Source: a bacterium (GTDB taxonomy: Bacteria > Arandabacterota > Arandabacteria > Arandabacterales > Arandabacteraceae). From it: a DNA stretch of 64,000 bases. This document shows, in pieces, positions 8,734 through 18,287 of the stretch. Both the position numbers and the translations under genes were made by a program. The notes beneath the pieces are model-generated. The model saw only the letters and a list, made by a program, of their open reading frames with translations, was not told the DNA's origin and made no database searches. The first letter of the stretch is position 1, and the number at the start of each line of letters is the position of its first letter. Location of the stretch: the NCBI GenBank assembly GCA_029933125.1, contig JAOZOU010000008.1:42198-106197 (forward strand), written 5' to 3'.

Positions 8734-11092
8734 CATAGCTCAAACCAGACCTGATCATCCCCCATTGTCTGTGAGGTTGGTCGGGTCTAACTTTTTTTGG
8801 CTTTTGCTCTTTGTGACTTTGCTTTGTATCCCGAGGGCAATCCTTGCATTTCCTGAGAGAGTTAAGATTGCCGGGATCGAAGTCAGAGGTACCAAGCGCA
8901 CTCACGCTAAATCGGTAATCAATACGTTTGGTCTCACTGAAGGCAAGGAGTATCCTTATGAGGATGTTCAGGATGGTCTTAGACGTATCTACCATATGAA
9001 TCTTTTCAGCAATGTTCGTTTGCTGACGAAGCATACACCGCAGGGCGACTCCTTGATAATAGAGGTTGTTGAGAGGCCTGTCGTTAAGGGCATAACGATC
9101 TCAGGGAATCGCAAGATTGGAAAAGGAGACATACGCAGCAAAATAGAGCTTGCTGTTGGATCAACTTTCGACGAGCGCCTGCTCGAGAAGAGCCTCAAGG
9201 CAATCCGTTCCCTTTACAAGGGGAAGGGATACTACCTGGCTGATGTCACATATGAGACCAAACCTGCCGGGAAGACTGGTGTTTCCCTGATTTTCAGAAT
9301 AAATGAAGGCGTCAAAGTCAAAGCTGAGAAAATAGATATCGAAGGCAATAGGGCACTTTCGGATAAAGCACTCAAGAAGATCATGGAGACCAAGGAGCGC
9401 GGATGGTTCTCGGGTAAGGACTACAACCCCGAGGTGCTTGAGCAAGACCTTGAGCGTATAATTGGGCGCTATCGTGATGAAGGTTTCATGCAGGCTCATA
9501 TTGTGGAGCACTCGGTTGATATAGATAAGAAAAAGAAAGTCGCAAGGATCCGAATAAAGGTCAATGAAGGACCGCGGTTATACATAAGCAAGGTTGGAAT
9601 TGAACTCAATAATGATGTGGACCTTCCCCATGAGCTTTCTCAGGAAGTTCTTCACAAAGCAATCACGCTAAAGCCAGGCGATCCTTACAGTGAGAGCGAA
9701 TATGATAAGACACTTGAGAACCTCTATTCGATCCTGGGAGACTACGGATATATGTATGCTCAGATCGAGCCCAATCAGAACTTCAGGGGTGATAGCGTCT
9801 CCCTGACATTTAGAGTGGATCCTCAGCGTGCTGTGCGCGTTCACAAGATCATCATTGAAGGGAATGAAACAACCCTTGAAAAGGTCATAAGGCGGGAGCT
9901 TGTGATCCACCCGGGCGATATCTTGAGAAGATCCCTGATCGAGAGGAGCCATCGTGAGGTTTTCAATCTAGGCTATTTTGAAGACATCCAGGTTGGCTCA
10001 AGAGTTGCAAACGAGCAAGGAGATATAGATCTTGTCTTTAAGGTAAAGGAGAGACAAACAGGGGTTGCCAATGTTGGAGCTGGCTACAGTGAGGAATTTG
10101 GACTAACCGGCTTTGTCGAATTTGCCCACAACAACGTTGGCTTCTACAGGAAATTTCCATTCCTCGGTCTCGGCAAAGGCCAAACTCTAAATCTCAGATG
10201 GGAGTTCGGAAAGCTTGATCAGATTGAGCTAAGCTACCGCGACCCTTGGTTCCGCGATCGTCCGATACTCGTTGGATTTGATCTCTATGATACCAGGCGT
10301 GAATATGATACCTATACCGACAAACGTAGTGGCTTCGGCTTAGTGTTCGGGAGACGCATATCGTGGATAAACTATTCGAGGGTTTACTTGCGATACAGCC
10401 TTGAGCGTAGGGAAATCGATCCTAATGAGCAGAGGGCAAGTGAGTGGGTAAAGAGCCAGGCTGGAACCCGGACCACCTCAAGCGTTATCTTAAGCTTTAT
10501 CCGTAACAGCGTTGATAACCCATTCTTTCCGCGAACTGGAAGCCGCACGTCGTTGACCTGCGAGTGGGCTGGTGCAGTACTCGGCGGCAATACGGCATAC
10601 CAGAGCTATATCCTTGAGAGTTCAAACTTCATTTCCATTCCCCTCCTGAAGTCAGCTTTCGTCTTTAAGGTGAGGACTGGAATAGTTGACGAACTTGGAG
10701 GTGGGGGTTACATTCCAATCTATGAGAGATTTAGACTCGGTGGTTCTACACTCGATGGTGTCAGAGGATATGGAGATCGAACCATAGTGCCAGAGGGCAA
10801 TGCAATTGACGAAGGCGGGCGCTTCATGCTTATTGGTACAATGGAGTACCGTATCCCGGTCGTAGAAAACCGAGCTCATGTACTTGTCTTCCTAGATGCT
10901 GGTGATACGTGGAATAGCTTCAGAGCAGCTCGCCCAGGTATCCTGAGAAGATCAGCCGGGGTTGGGTTCCGCATTGAGATACCGATGATGGGTCAGCTGG
11001 GACTCGATGTCGGCTATGGCTTCGATCGCGATGAAGCATATGGAGGTCCTGGCTGGGAAACTCATTTCCAGTTTGGAACAGCAGGATATTAG
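8693..11092 (+). CDS. bamA: Outer-membrane protein assembly factor BamA
   Basis: BamA inserts beta-barrel proteins into the outer membrane. The 799-aa product has a hydrophobic export segment (about residues 35-55), then POTRA repeats, visible as recurrent G-N and V-x-E patterns to about residue 450, and a C-terminal 16-strand Omp85 barrel ending in aromatic residues (FQFGTAGY). The barrel carries VRGYG, the lid-lock motif of the Omp85 family. ATG 8693 overlaps clpC by 41 bases and has AAGGAG close by, but places about 35 residues before the signal sequence. GTG 8771 would give a more usual signal peptide but lacks a Shine-Dalgarno. Skp follows, as in many diderms. Confidence 0.94.
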   Translation: MLTRRSLIAKASPDIAQTRPDHPPLSVRLVGSNFFWLLLFVTLLCIPRAILAFPERVKIAGIEVRGTKRTHAKSVINTFGLTEGKEYPYEDVQDGLRRIYHMNLFSNVRLLTKHTPQGDSLIIEVVERPVVKGITISGNRKIGKGDIRSKIELAVGSTFDERLLEKSLKAIRSLYKGKGYYLADVTYETKPAGKTGVSLIFRINEGVKVKAEKIDIEGNRALSDKALKKIMETKERGWFSGKDYNPEVLEQDLERIIGRYRDEGFMQAHIVEHSVDIDKKKKVARIRIKVNEGPRLYISKVGIELNNDVDLPHELSQEVLHKAITLKPGDPYSESEYDKTLENLYSILGDYGYMYAQIEPNQNFRGDSVSLTFRVDPQRAVRVHKIIIEGNETTLEKVIRRELVIHPGDILRRSLIERSHREVFNLGYFEDIQVGSRVANEQGDIDLVFKVKERQTGVANVGAGYSEEFGLTGFVEFAHNNVGFYRKFPFLGLGKGQTLNLRWEFGKLDQIELSYRDPWFRDRPILVGFDLYDTRREYDTYTDKRSGFGLVFGRRISWINYSRVYLRYSLERREIDPNEQRASEWVKSQAGTRTTSSVILSFIRNSVDNPFFPRTGSRTSLTCEWAGAVLGGNTAYQSYILESSNFISIPLLKSAFVFKVRTGIVDELGGGGYIPIYERFRLGGSTLDGVRGYGDRTIVPEGNAIDEGGRFMLIGTMEYRIPVVENRAHVLVFLDAGDTWNSFRAARPGILRRSAGVGFRIEIPMMGQLGLDVGYGFDRDEAYGGPGWETHFQFGTAGY

Positions 11093-11111
11093 AACCGAGG
11101 AGGAAACGGCC

Positions 11112-11633
11112 ATGAAGAGGCTTGGATTTATTTTTGCTCTTATTTTGCTTCTGCCTATGGCTGCCGTTGGAGCCGAGCAGAAGATCGGATACGTCAATGT
11201 CAGTGCGATCTTCGAGCAGTATTCAGCAGCAAAAGAGGCTCAGCAGACATATCAAAAAGAGCTTGAAGAACTCAATCGTCAGGTAACTGAGATGGAACAG
11301 GCAATCCAAGCCTTGGCTGACACGCTCAATTATAAGCGCTATTATTTCAGTGAGGAGCGCTTGCGGGAGAAGCAGCAAGAGCTTGAGCAGCGCAAGAAGG
11401 ACTATCTGGACTTCAGGCAGAAGGCTGAAGCTAAGGCTGCACAGCGAAATGACGAACTCTCTAAACCAATCCTTAATGCTATTGAGGAGGCCATACGTAA
11501 GGTCGCCCAGAAAGAGGGCTTTGACTTAGTTCTGGACTCGGGACCTGGTATTGTGCTTTACTCAAAGCCCGAGCTTGACCTAACGGACAAGGTGTTACAG
11601 CTTCTTGAGGAATCAAGAAGCGCATCAGAATAG
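11112..11633 (+). CDS. skp: Periplasmic chaperone Skp/OmpH family
   Basis: Skp holds unfolded outer-membrane proteins in the periplasm on the way to BamA. The 173-aa product has a signal peptide (MKRLGFIFALILLLPMAA, cleavage after VGA), the family start KIGYVNVSAIFEQY, a long charged alpha-helical hairpin (about residues 45-130), and a C-terminal segment ending in LLEE. ATG 11112 is preceded by GAGGAGG (about 9 bases). It follows bamA by 19 bases, the usual gene order. Confidence 0.93.
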   Translation: MKRLGFIFALILLLPMAAVGAEQKIGYVNVSAIFEQYSAAKEAQQTYQKELEELNRQVTEMEQAIQALADTLNYKRYYFSEERLREKQQELEQRKKDYLDFRQKAEAKAAQRNDELSKPILNAIEEAIRKVAQKEGFDLVLDSGPGIVLYSKPELDLTDKVLQLLEESRSASE

Positions 11634-11652
11634 GTGATAGTTCGCCACAGGT

Positions 11653-12687
11653 ATGGAAATAACACTCAGCGAATTAGCGAAATTGATCGGTGGAGAGGTC
11701 TCGGGCGACCCTTCTGTGGTTATAACAGGGGTGGCTGGTATCAGGGAAGCTCGCCCTGGTGACGTAACTTTCCTAGCTGATCCGCGCTATAGCAGATTTC
11801 TCGAAACTACGAAAGCTTCGGCAGTGATTGCTCCGCCAAACGCAGGCCGCAGTAAGAAACCGCTCATAATCTGTGAAAATCCATATCTGAGCTTCGTAAA
11901 GGCTGTCGAATACTTCTTCCCTAATAGAGATTCCTATCCGCGTACTATCCATCCGTCGGCTGTCATTGCGTCAAGTGCAAACATTGGCAAGAATGTCGCA
12001 ATTGGTGCTTGTGCTGTGATTGAGGAGCATGTCAAGATTGGTGACAATACGGTGGTCCTTGCGGGTACATATATCGGTAAGCGGACCACTGTTGGAAGTG
12101 ATTGCCTCATATATCCCAATGTTACAATTAGAGAGGAGATCAAAATCGGCGACCGTGTCATTATCCATAGTGGTGCTGTTATAGGCAGCGACGGATTTGG
12201 ATTTGTGAAAGACGGTGAAGTCTACAGGAAGATACCGCAGGTTGGAAATGTTGTTGTTGAAGACGATGTCGAGATTGGCGCCAACGTTACAATAGATAGA
12301 GCCACTACCGGTACAACTCTTGTCGGAAGGGGCACAAAGATAGACAATCTTGTCCAGATCGGACACAATGTTGTAATAAGAGAAAACTGCATCATTGTTG
12401 CCCAGGTTGGAATAGGTGGAAGCACAGAGGTTGGAAGTGGAGCAACAATTGCAGGACAGGCCGGTATCGTCGGACATGTCAAGATAGGTGAAGGGGCAAT
12501 AGTTGCTGCTCAGGCAGGGGTTGTCGGTGATGTAACTCCGGGTGGAATGGTCTCTGGATATCCAGCCCGTGATCACAAGCAAGCCAAGAAGATTTACGCA
12601 AGCCTCCAAAAGCTTCCCGACCTTCTCAAGCGTGTTGCAGATCTAGCAGAGCGAGTTGCGAAACTTGAAAAAGGGCAGAAAGTATGA
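11653..12687 (+). CDS. lpxD: UDP-3-O-acyl-glucosamine N-acyltransferase
   Basis: LpxD adds the N-linked acyl chain in the third step of lipid A synthesis. The 344-aa product has the N-terminal LpxD uridine-binding domain (to about residue 100) and a left-handed beta helix made of hexapeptide repeats (V-x-I-G pattern). It contains the catalytic-region sequence with GSDGFGF and, later, the conserved IGHNVVI turn. A C-terminal helix (about 315-344) fits the trimer-forming extension. Its last bases overlap the lpxC-fabZ start (ATGA). Confidence 0.95.
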   Translation: MEITLSELAKLIGGEVSGDPSVVITGVAGIREARPGDVTFLADPRYSRFLETTKASAVIAPPNAGRSKKPLIICENPYLSFVKAVEYFFPNRDSYPRTIHPSAVIASSANIGKNVAIGACAVIEEHVKIGDNTVVLAGTYIGKRTTVGSDCLIYPNVTIREEIKIGDRVIIHSGAVIGSDGFGFVKDGEVYRKIPQVGNVVVEDDVEIGANVTIDRATTGTTLVGRGTKIDNLVQIGHNVVIRENCIIVAQVGIGGSTEVGSGATIAGQAGIVGHVKIGEGAIVAAQAGVVGDVTPGGMVSGYPARDHKQAKKIYASLQKLPDLLKRVADLAERVAKLEKGQKV

Positions 12688-14036
12688 CCACCAAACAGAG
12701 AACGATTAGGGAGATAATCTCTTTCGAAGGGGTCGGTCTGCATAGTGGGCAAAAGGTAACCATGACATTCAAGCCTGCCTGTGCTGATCAAGGCTTGCGC
12801 TTCGTCCGCAATGACCTGCCTGGAAGGCCTGAGATAGGAGTTGACGTTGCAAATGCTCCTGAGACGAGAGAAATCTCAAGGAGGACAGTCCTTAAGGTTG
12901 AAGAGGCAACTGTCAGCACAGTCGAGCATGTGCTTGCTGCCATCGTCGGTCTGGGAATAGATAATCTTGTGATAGAACTCGATGGACCGGAGGTTGCTGA
13001 ACCCGACGGGTCAAGCGTCCCCTTTGTTGCGCTTCTCAAGAAGGCAGGTCTCATTGAACAAGATGCACCCAAGCGATATCTTGAGATCAAGTCACCGGTT
13101 TCAATCTCCAAGGACGGCATCGAGCTGGTTGCTCTGCCACATCATGGCTTGCGTATTAGTTTCACGATTGACTTTCCGCACCCCTTGATTGGTACGCAAT
13201 ATGCATCGTTTGAAGTCACTGAAGATGTCTTTGAGAAACAACTCGCACCAGCCAGAACTTTTTCCCTCGTCAGCGATGTTGAGCTACTCAAGAGTCGTGG
13301 TCTTATAAAGGGTGGAAGCCTTAAGAACTCAATCGTTGTCGGGGACGATGGCATCCTCAACGATGAGCCTTTGAGATTTCCAGACGAATTCGTGCGGCAC
13401 AAGATCCTCGATCTCTTAGGCGATCTTGCTCTGCTGGGTGCACCGATTAAGGGACATATTATCGCTGTTAAATCGGGCCACGCCACCAATATACAGCTTG
13501 TGAGGAAGCTGCGCGAAACCTTTGATAACGCCCGAAAGACTTTCTCAGGAAGACACGTGCGCGATGTGCCATCAATGCTTTCAATAGAGGAAATCCAGGA
13601 GATAATGCCCCACCGATATCCTTTCCTTCTCGTTGATCGCATAGTCGAACTCGAGAAGGGTAAGCGTGTAGTTGGTATAAAGAATGTCACTATCAATGAG
13701 CCCTTCTTTGTTGGTCACTTCCCGGGGCATCCCATAATGCCGGCTGTCCTTATAATCGAGGCCATGGCTCAGGTTGGGGGAGTGCTTCTCTTGAGCATGG
13801 TCGAGAATCCTAAGGAGAAACTTGTCTATTTCATGGCTATTGATAAGGCAAAATTCCGCAAGCCGGTTTTCCCTGGTGATCAGGTGCGTTTTGAGCTTGA
13901 GATGATGAAGCTTATGCTCAATTCCTGCAAGATGAAGGGACGTGCCTTTGTCGATGAGAAACTTGTTGCCGAAGCCGAACTACTATCTGTTCTGATGGAT
14001 AGGGAGGACGTTAGGAAAAGAGGACTTTCTAGATGA
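12684..14036 (+). CDS. lpxC/fabZ: Bifunctional LpxC-FabZ fusion
   Basis: One 450-aa polypeptide joins UDP-3-O-acyl-GlcNAc deacetylase (LpxC, about residues 1-295) and beta-hydroxyacyl-ACP dehydratase (FabZ, from about 302). LpxC zinc and catalytic motifs are present: STVEHVLAAI with its histidine, EPDGSSVPF, and RHKILDLLGDLAL with H and D. FabZ shows MPHRYPFLLVD and GHFPGHPIMPAVLIIEAMAQ with its catalytic His and Glu. The fusion is known from Bacteroidetes/Chlorobi and related groups and joins the committed lipid A step to acyl-chain elongation. It overlaps lpxD and lpxA by 4 bases each (ATGA). Confidence 0.97.
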   Translation: MTTKQRTIREIISFEGVGLHSGQKVTMTFKPACADQGLRFVRNDLPGRPEIGVDVANAPETREISRRTVLKVEEATVSTVEHVLAAIVGLGIDNLVIELDGPEVAEPDGSSVPFVALLKKAGLIEQDAPKRYLEIKSPVSISKDGIELVALPHHGLRISFTIDFPHPLIGTQYASFEVTEDVFEKQLAPARTFSLVSDVELLKSRGLIKGGSLKNSIVVGDDGILNDEPLRFPDEFVRHKILDLLGDLALLGAPIKGHIIAVKSGHATNIQLVRKLRETFDNARKTFSGRHVRDVPSMLSIEEIQEIMPHRYPFLLVDRIVELEKGKRVVGIKNVTINEPFFVGHFPGHPIMPAVLIIEAMAQVGGVLLLSMVENPKEKLVYFMAIDKAKFRKPVFPGDQVRFELEMMKLMLNSCKMKGRAFVDEKLVAEAELLSVLMDREDVRKRGLSR

Positions 14037-14845
14037 CAGATGAAGATAAGCAGGCAGCGGATACGAGAGGTGCAACAAAAATCCATCCTGGTGCTTACAT
14101 CGATCCTCGAGCCCAAATTGGTGAAGGCGTTGTAGTTGGCCCAAGCACCCTTATTGGTCCCAATGTGACAATCGGAGACGGTACAACTATCGGAGCCAAT
14201 TGTCTGATCGAGGGCTGGACAACAATAGGCCCAAGATGTCGGATATTCCATTGTGTCGTGATAGGAGCTGAACCCCAGGATCTCAAGTATCGGGGCGAGC
14301 GTAGTTTCGTCAGGATAGGGGATGGAAATACCATAAGGGAGTTTGCGACAATCCATCGAGCAACCGGAGAAAACGAGACCACATCTGTCGGCAATGGCAA
14401 CTACATAATGGCTTATGCCCACATTGCGCACAATTGCAAGATCGGGAATAACATCATCATCAGCAATGCTGTCAATATGGGAGGACATGTAACCATTGAG
14501 GATTATGCTGCCATAAGCGGATTGACAGCAATTCACCAATTCGTCCGCATCGGTAGCTACTCTTACACAGGTGGGGGTTCGCGGGTACCAATGGATATCG
14601 TTCCCTACATTCGGGTAGCGGGTAATCCCCCTGTGGTAAACGGACTAAATACCATTGGCCTTCAGCGGCATGGTTTCCCTCAAGAGACCATCCGCATACT
14701 CAAGCAGGCTTACAAGATCATCTTCCGGTCAAACCTCAATGTTTCACAGGCTGTTGAGAAGATAAAGTCTGAGCTTCCCATGATTCCTGAGATTCAACAC
14801 CTCATTGATTTTATCCAAACTTCTGAAAGAGGAATCAGGCTTTAG
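14033..14845 (+). CDS. lpxA: UDP-GlcNAc O-acyltransferase
   Basis: LpxA acylates UDP-GlcNAc (or its 3-amino analogue) in the first lipid A step. The 270-aa product starts with IHPGAYIDPRA, has hexapeptide repeats forming a left-handed beta helix, the catalytic-region AHIAHNC, and the typical LTAIHQFVRIG segment, then a C-terminal helical domain. Length matches the family (about 260-270). It overlaps lpxC-fabZ by 4 bases. The following Gfo/Idh gene raises the question of whether this LpxA uses the 3-amino substrate, which cannot be settled from the sequence by eye. Confidence 0.96.
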   Translation: MTDEDKQAADTRGATKIHPGAYIDPRAQIGEGVVVGPSTLIGPNVTIGDGTTIGANCLIEGWTTIGPRCRIFHCVVIGAEPQDLKYRGERSFVRIGDGNTIREFATIHRATGENETTSVGNGNYIMAYAHIAHNCKIGNNIIISNAVNMGGHVTIEDYAAISGLTAIHQFVRIGSYSYTGGGSRVPMDIVPYIRVAGNPPVVNGLNTIGLQRHGFPQETIRILKQAYKIIFRSNLNVSQAVEKIKSELPMIPEIQHLIDFIQTSERGIRL

Positions 14846-14858
14846 CAAAGAGAAACAC

Positions 14859-15833
14859 ATGAAGAAGCTTCGATGTGGAGTTATTGGGGTTGGACATCTT
14901 GGTAAACACCATGCTCGCATCTACAGCGAACTACCTCAGTGCGATCTCATTGGGATTCATGACATCGACAAACAACGGATGCATGACATTGCAAGAGCGT
15001 TTCATACCAAAGCCTACGATTCCCCGGATGCACTAGCAAAGGATGCAGATGCAATCAGTCTAGCTGTCCCAACAAAGTTGCACTATGAACTCGGTAAGCT
15101 CGTCTTGCTTCACAATTGTCACCTGCTCATAGAGAAACCCATTACCGAGACTGTTGACCAAGCCAGAGAACTGGTGGAGATGGCAAGCCAGCGCAAGCTC
15201 ATACTCTATGCTGGTCATACGGAACGCTTTGCAGGTCCAATACGAAGTGTGCGTGAATGGCTATCGCATCCTAAGTACATTGAAGCTCTGCGCCTTGCTG
15301 GTTTTGCTTCAAGAGGCACCGATGTCTCAGTCATTCATGACCTCATGATCCATGACATCGATCTTGTCTTGAGCATAATGGATTCGCACATCCAGAGTGT
15401 CGAAGCTATTGGTGTTCCTGTTTTTACCCGTAAGGTGGATATAGCAAGTGCACGCCTGAGCTTCAGCGATGGGTCAATAGCCTCCCTAACTGCGAGCAGG
15501 GTTTCCATGGAGAGGGTACGCAAGCTCCGATTTTTCCAGCAGGATGCTTACATATCTATTGATTTCCTCAAGAACGATGCGAAGATATACAGGCGCAGAA
15601 AAGCAAAAGCAAATCTCAACTCTCAATCTCCCCTTGATATGCTTGACCTCATTGAGACAGTCAAGCCAGAGGTATCCACGCATGAACCCCTCGTGCTTGA
15701 GATCACTGACTTCATCAGCAGCGCTTCTGGAGAAAAAGATCCTGAAGTCCCTGGAGAAGCTGGTCTGAGAGCACTTTCAGTGGTTACAAGGATCGTCGAT
15801 GATATCCAAAGGCGACTCGCTGGCTGGAGTTAG
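14859..15833 (+). CDS. Gfo/Idh/MocA-family dehydrogenase in lipid A operon
   Basis: This is an NAD(P)-dependent sugar-type oxidoreductase of 324 aa. It has a Rossmann GxGxxG motif (GVIGVGHLGKHHA), the EKP signature (LIEKPITE) and a His/Asp active-site segment (HDLMIHDIDLV). ATG 14859 is used because translation from earlier in-frame starts would overlap lpxA by about 40 bases and add a non-family extension. The family includes GnnA, which oxidises UDP-GlcNAc at C3 for 2,3-diamino lipid A. gnnA is also found beside lpxA in Acidithiobacillus and Leptospira. No GnnB aminotransferase is adjacent, so this substrate is only a suggestion. The lpxA-Gfo/Idh-lpxB order also occurs in Geobacter-type loci. 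Confidence 0.85.
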   Translation: MKKLRCGVIGVGHLGKHHARIYSELPQCDLIGIHDIDKQRMHDIARAFHTKAYDSPDALAKDADAISLAVPTKLHYELGKLVLLHNCHLLIEKPITETVDQARELVEMASQRKLILYAGHTERFAGPIRSVREWLSHPKYIEALRLAGFASRGTDVSVIHDLMIHDIDLVLSIMDSHIQSVEAIGVPVFTRKVDIASARLSFSDGSIASLTASRVSMERVRKLRFFQQDAYISIDFLKNDAKIYRRRKAKANLNSQSPLDMLDLIETVKPEVSTHEPLVLEITDFISSASGEKDPEVPGEAGLRALSVVTRIVDDIQRRLAGWS

Positions 15834-15836
15834 CCC

Positions 15837-16979
15837 ATGGCCAAGCATGTCATGATTATAACAGGAGAGGTATCGGGTGACCTCTATGGGTCTCTCCTGG
15901 TTGAGCAGCTCAAAAGCCTTGAACCTTCAATAAGGATCACCGGAATTGGCGGTGAGCGCATGCGCCGGACCGGGGTAGAGACCTTTCTTGACAGCAATGA
16001 CCTGTCCGTAGTTGGAATCTGGGAAGCGATCGTAAGATTGCCAAAGCTTCGTAAGGCACTTGAAACTGCGAAGCAGCAAATTGCGACTGAGACCCCAGAC
16101 CTCCTCGTTCTGATCGACTATCCAGGGTTCAATCTGAGGCTTGCTGAATTCGCCAAGAAGCGCAGAATCAAGACGATGTACTACGTCTCACCTCAAATAT
16201 GGGCTTGGGGTCGCAAACGCATAAACCTTGTAAGACGCCATGTTGACAAAATGGTTGTGATTCTACCATTCGAGGTCGAGCTCTACCAAAGGGCAGGCGT
16301 TGATGTTACCTACGTTGGGCATCCTCTACTGGATATTGTGAGAACTAACCTGACGAGAGATGAATTCCTTGATGTGCTTTCACTTCCGCGAGAAACCAGA
16401 TTGATAGCTCTTCTTCCAGGGAGCAGATTGCATGAGATTACACGTCATCTAGATCCACTTCTCAAGTGCGTCCCCCTGATAAGAAAACACCTCAAAAATG
16501 TTTCCTTTGTGGTTGCCACACTCCCCAACTTTGAGGGCTTGGTGAGAAATGAGGTTGCCAGGACTGGTGAAAGCATCCGTGTGCTGACCGACCATCGTTA
16601 TGAAGCTCTCAAACACAGCGACCTGGCAATCGTTTGCTCCGGAACGGTTACCCTTGAAGCTGCCCTCCTCGACACCCCTACAATTGTGATATACAAACTC
16701 GCTTTGTTCTCATGGGCAGTTGGTAAGATGATCGTCAAAGTTCCTTACATTTCCCTTACCAATCTTGTGGCTGGCACCAAGGTTGTTCCTGAATATGTCC
16801 AGGATGCCGTTAATCCAGATGTCCTTGCCGATGAGGCGCTAAGGTTTCTTACGGACACAGAGTATCGACAAGGGATGCGCAAGCAGCTTGAGACTGTGAG
16901 AGAGCGATTAGGGCCACCGGGTGCTTCTCGAAGAACTGCACAGATTGCCCTGAAGATGATATCAGATCATAGTCAATGA
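15837..16979 (+). CDS. lpxB: Lipid A disaccharide synthase
   Basis: LpxB condenses UDP-diacylglucosamine with lipid X to form the lipid A disaccharide at the inner face of the inner membrane. The 380-aa GT19 product begins with MIITGEVSGDLYG, carries YYVSPQIWAWG and the VGHPLLD segment, and ends with the GT-B C-terminal domain including LPGSR and SGTVTLEAAL. All are characteristic. It starts 4 bases after the upstream stop. Length is normal. Confidence 0.97.
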   Translation: MAKHVMIITGEVSGDLYGSLLVEQLKSLEPSIRITGIGGERMRRTGVETFLDSNDLSVVGIWEAIVRLPKLRKALETAKQQIATETPDLLVLIDYPGFNLRLAEFAKKRRIKTMYYVSPQIWAWGRKRINLVRRHVDKMVVILPFEVELYQRAGVDVTYVGHPLLDIVRTNLTRDEFLDVLSLPRETRLIALLPGSRLHEITRHLDPLLKCVPLIRKHLKNVSFVVATLPNFEGLVRNEVARTGESIRVLTDHRYEALKHSDLAIVCSGTVTLEAALLDTPTIVIYKLALFSWAVGKMIVKVPYISLTNLVAGTKVVPEYVQDAVNPDVLADEALRFLTDTEYRQGMRKQLETVRERLGPPGASRRTAQIALKMISDHSQ

Positions 16980-16999
16980 GTCTTTGAGAGAGTCAAGGT

Positions 17000-18286
17000 A
17001 TGGATGATATTGAGCTGTTTCTTTACAAATACCTACCATTGCCACTCTACTGGGTGCTACGTGGCTTCTCGAGTCTCCTTCCGGCTAACGCATCCAACCT
17101 CCGTCGGAGACTAGCAATTGATATTCCATATGCGCCACGTCATGCTACTATTTGGTTGCATGCAGCTTCTGTAGGTGAGATCTCAACCATCGCTCCTCTT
17201 GTTGAAGAGGTAAGGCAACGTTTTCCTAATTATCCTCTTGTTGTGACAACCATGACCACCAATGGCATGAAACGCGCTTTGAGTCTTTTGGAATCAACAC
17301 AAGTTGGATTACTCCCCCTCGACTTCCTTCCCTCTATCCGCAAGACAATCGAGATCCTCAAACCCCGAACTCTCATCATAGGCGAAACAGAGATATGGCC
17401 CAATCTAGTCACCCAGACTCACAGCTATGGAGCAAAGATTGTCCTTGTCAATGGAAGAATTTCCCTCAAATCACTGCGCTGGTACCGGCTTTTCGGAAGG
17501 CTGATTCGCAGGGTACTCAGGGATTTTGACTACTTTCTTATGCGCACCCACGATGATGCAGACCGTATAAAATCCCTTGGTGCACCAGATGAGCGAGTGC
17601 AGGTGGCCGGCAATACAAAGTTTGATGTATTGCCAAAGCCTATACCGGAGGAAGCAAGAAGAGAGCTTAAAGAGAAGTTAGGCATTCCACCGGAACGAGC
17701 GGTTTTAACCCTGGGTTCCATTAGAGATGGCGAGATGGAAATACTTATTGATGCACTTGCCTCAGCAATTCGATCTTCAAAGGTACTCGTGATTGTTGCG
17801 CCTAGGCATCTCAACACCCTACCTGCCATAAGAGCCGTCATTGATTCACATGGATTCACTTATGGCGAAATAGATTCCACAAGACCCTTCGGAGCCGCCG
17901 AAGCATCCTCATTGGACTTCCTTCTGCTAGGACAAATGGGAAGACTGCTGGAGATGTATGCCATTGCAGACATAGCAATCGTAGGTGGTACTTTTAGGCC
18001 ATTTGGTGGTCACAATCCCCTCGAGCCAGCAAGCCAGGGAACCACCACTATCGTTGGACCATACAATGACAACATAGCTGATGACATACAATATCTCAAG
18101 TCATATGACTGTGTCCTTGTCTGTGAGCCGTCCACTTTAGGCAAGTGCATCATCGATCTTCTCAGGGACAAACCCAAGCGTGAGAAGATTGCCAGCAGTG
18201 CGATCGAAGCCATCAGAACAAAAAAGGGCATAGCCTCAAGATGCGTTGACATTATGCTAGCAAAAGGGCTTCTTCCAGAGCAGTGA
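17000..18286 (+). CDS. waaA: Kdo transferase WaaA/KdtA
   Basis: WaaA transfers Kdo from CMP-Kdo to the lipid A precursor. The 428-aa GT30 product has an N-terminal membrane-association helix, the sequence WLHAASVGE with its catalytic Glu, the GETEIWPN segment, AGNTKFD, and the C-terminal GGHNPLEPAS motif, all family hallmarks. It lies 20 bases after lpxB. No Kdo synthesis genes (kdsA, kdsB) are in the window. Whether it adds one or several Kdo residues cannot be told. Confidence 0.96.
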   Translation: MDDIELFLYKYLPLPLYWVLRGFSSLLPANASNLRRRLAIDIPYAPRHATIWLHAASVGEISTIAPLVEEVRQRFPNYPLVVTTMTTNGMKRALSLLESTQVGLLPLDFLPSIRKTIEILKPRTLIIGETEIWPNLVTQTHSYGAKIVLVNGRISLKSLRWYRLFGRLIRRVLRDFDYFLMRTHDDADRIKSLGAPDERVQVAGNTKFDVLPKPIPEEARRELKEKLGIPPERAVLTLGSIRDGEMEILIDALASAIRSSKVLVIVAPRHLNTLPAIRAVIDSHGFTYGEIDSTRPFGAAEASSLDFLLLGQMGRLLEMYAIADIAIVGGTFRPFGGHNPLEPASQGTTTIVGPYNDNIADDIQYLKSYDCVLVCEPSTLGKCIIDLLRDKPKREKIASSAIEAIRTKKGIASRCVDIMLAKGLLPEQ

Positions 18287-18287
18287 A

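Noticed and set aside
11971-12609. A 212-codon open frame antisense to lpxD
   Set aside because: The lpxD product is clear and the antisense frame is Cys/Asn/Ser-rich with no family pattern.
13142-13696. A 184-codon open frame antisense to lpxC-fabZ
   Set aside because: It overlaps conserved coding sequence on the other strand and shows no motifs.
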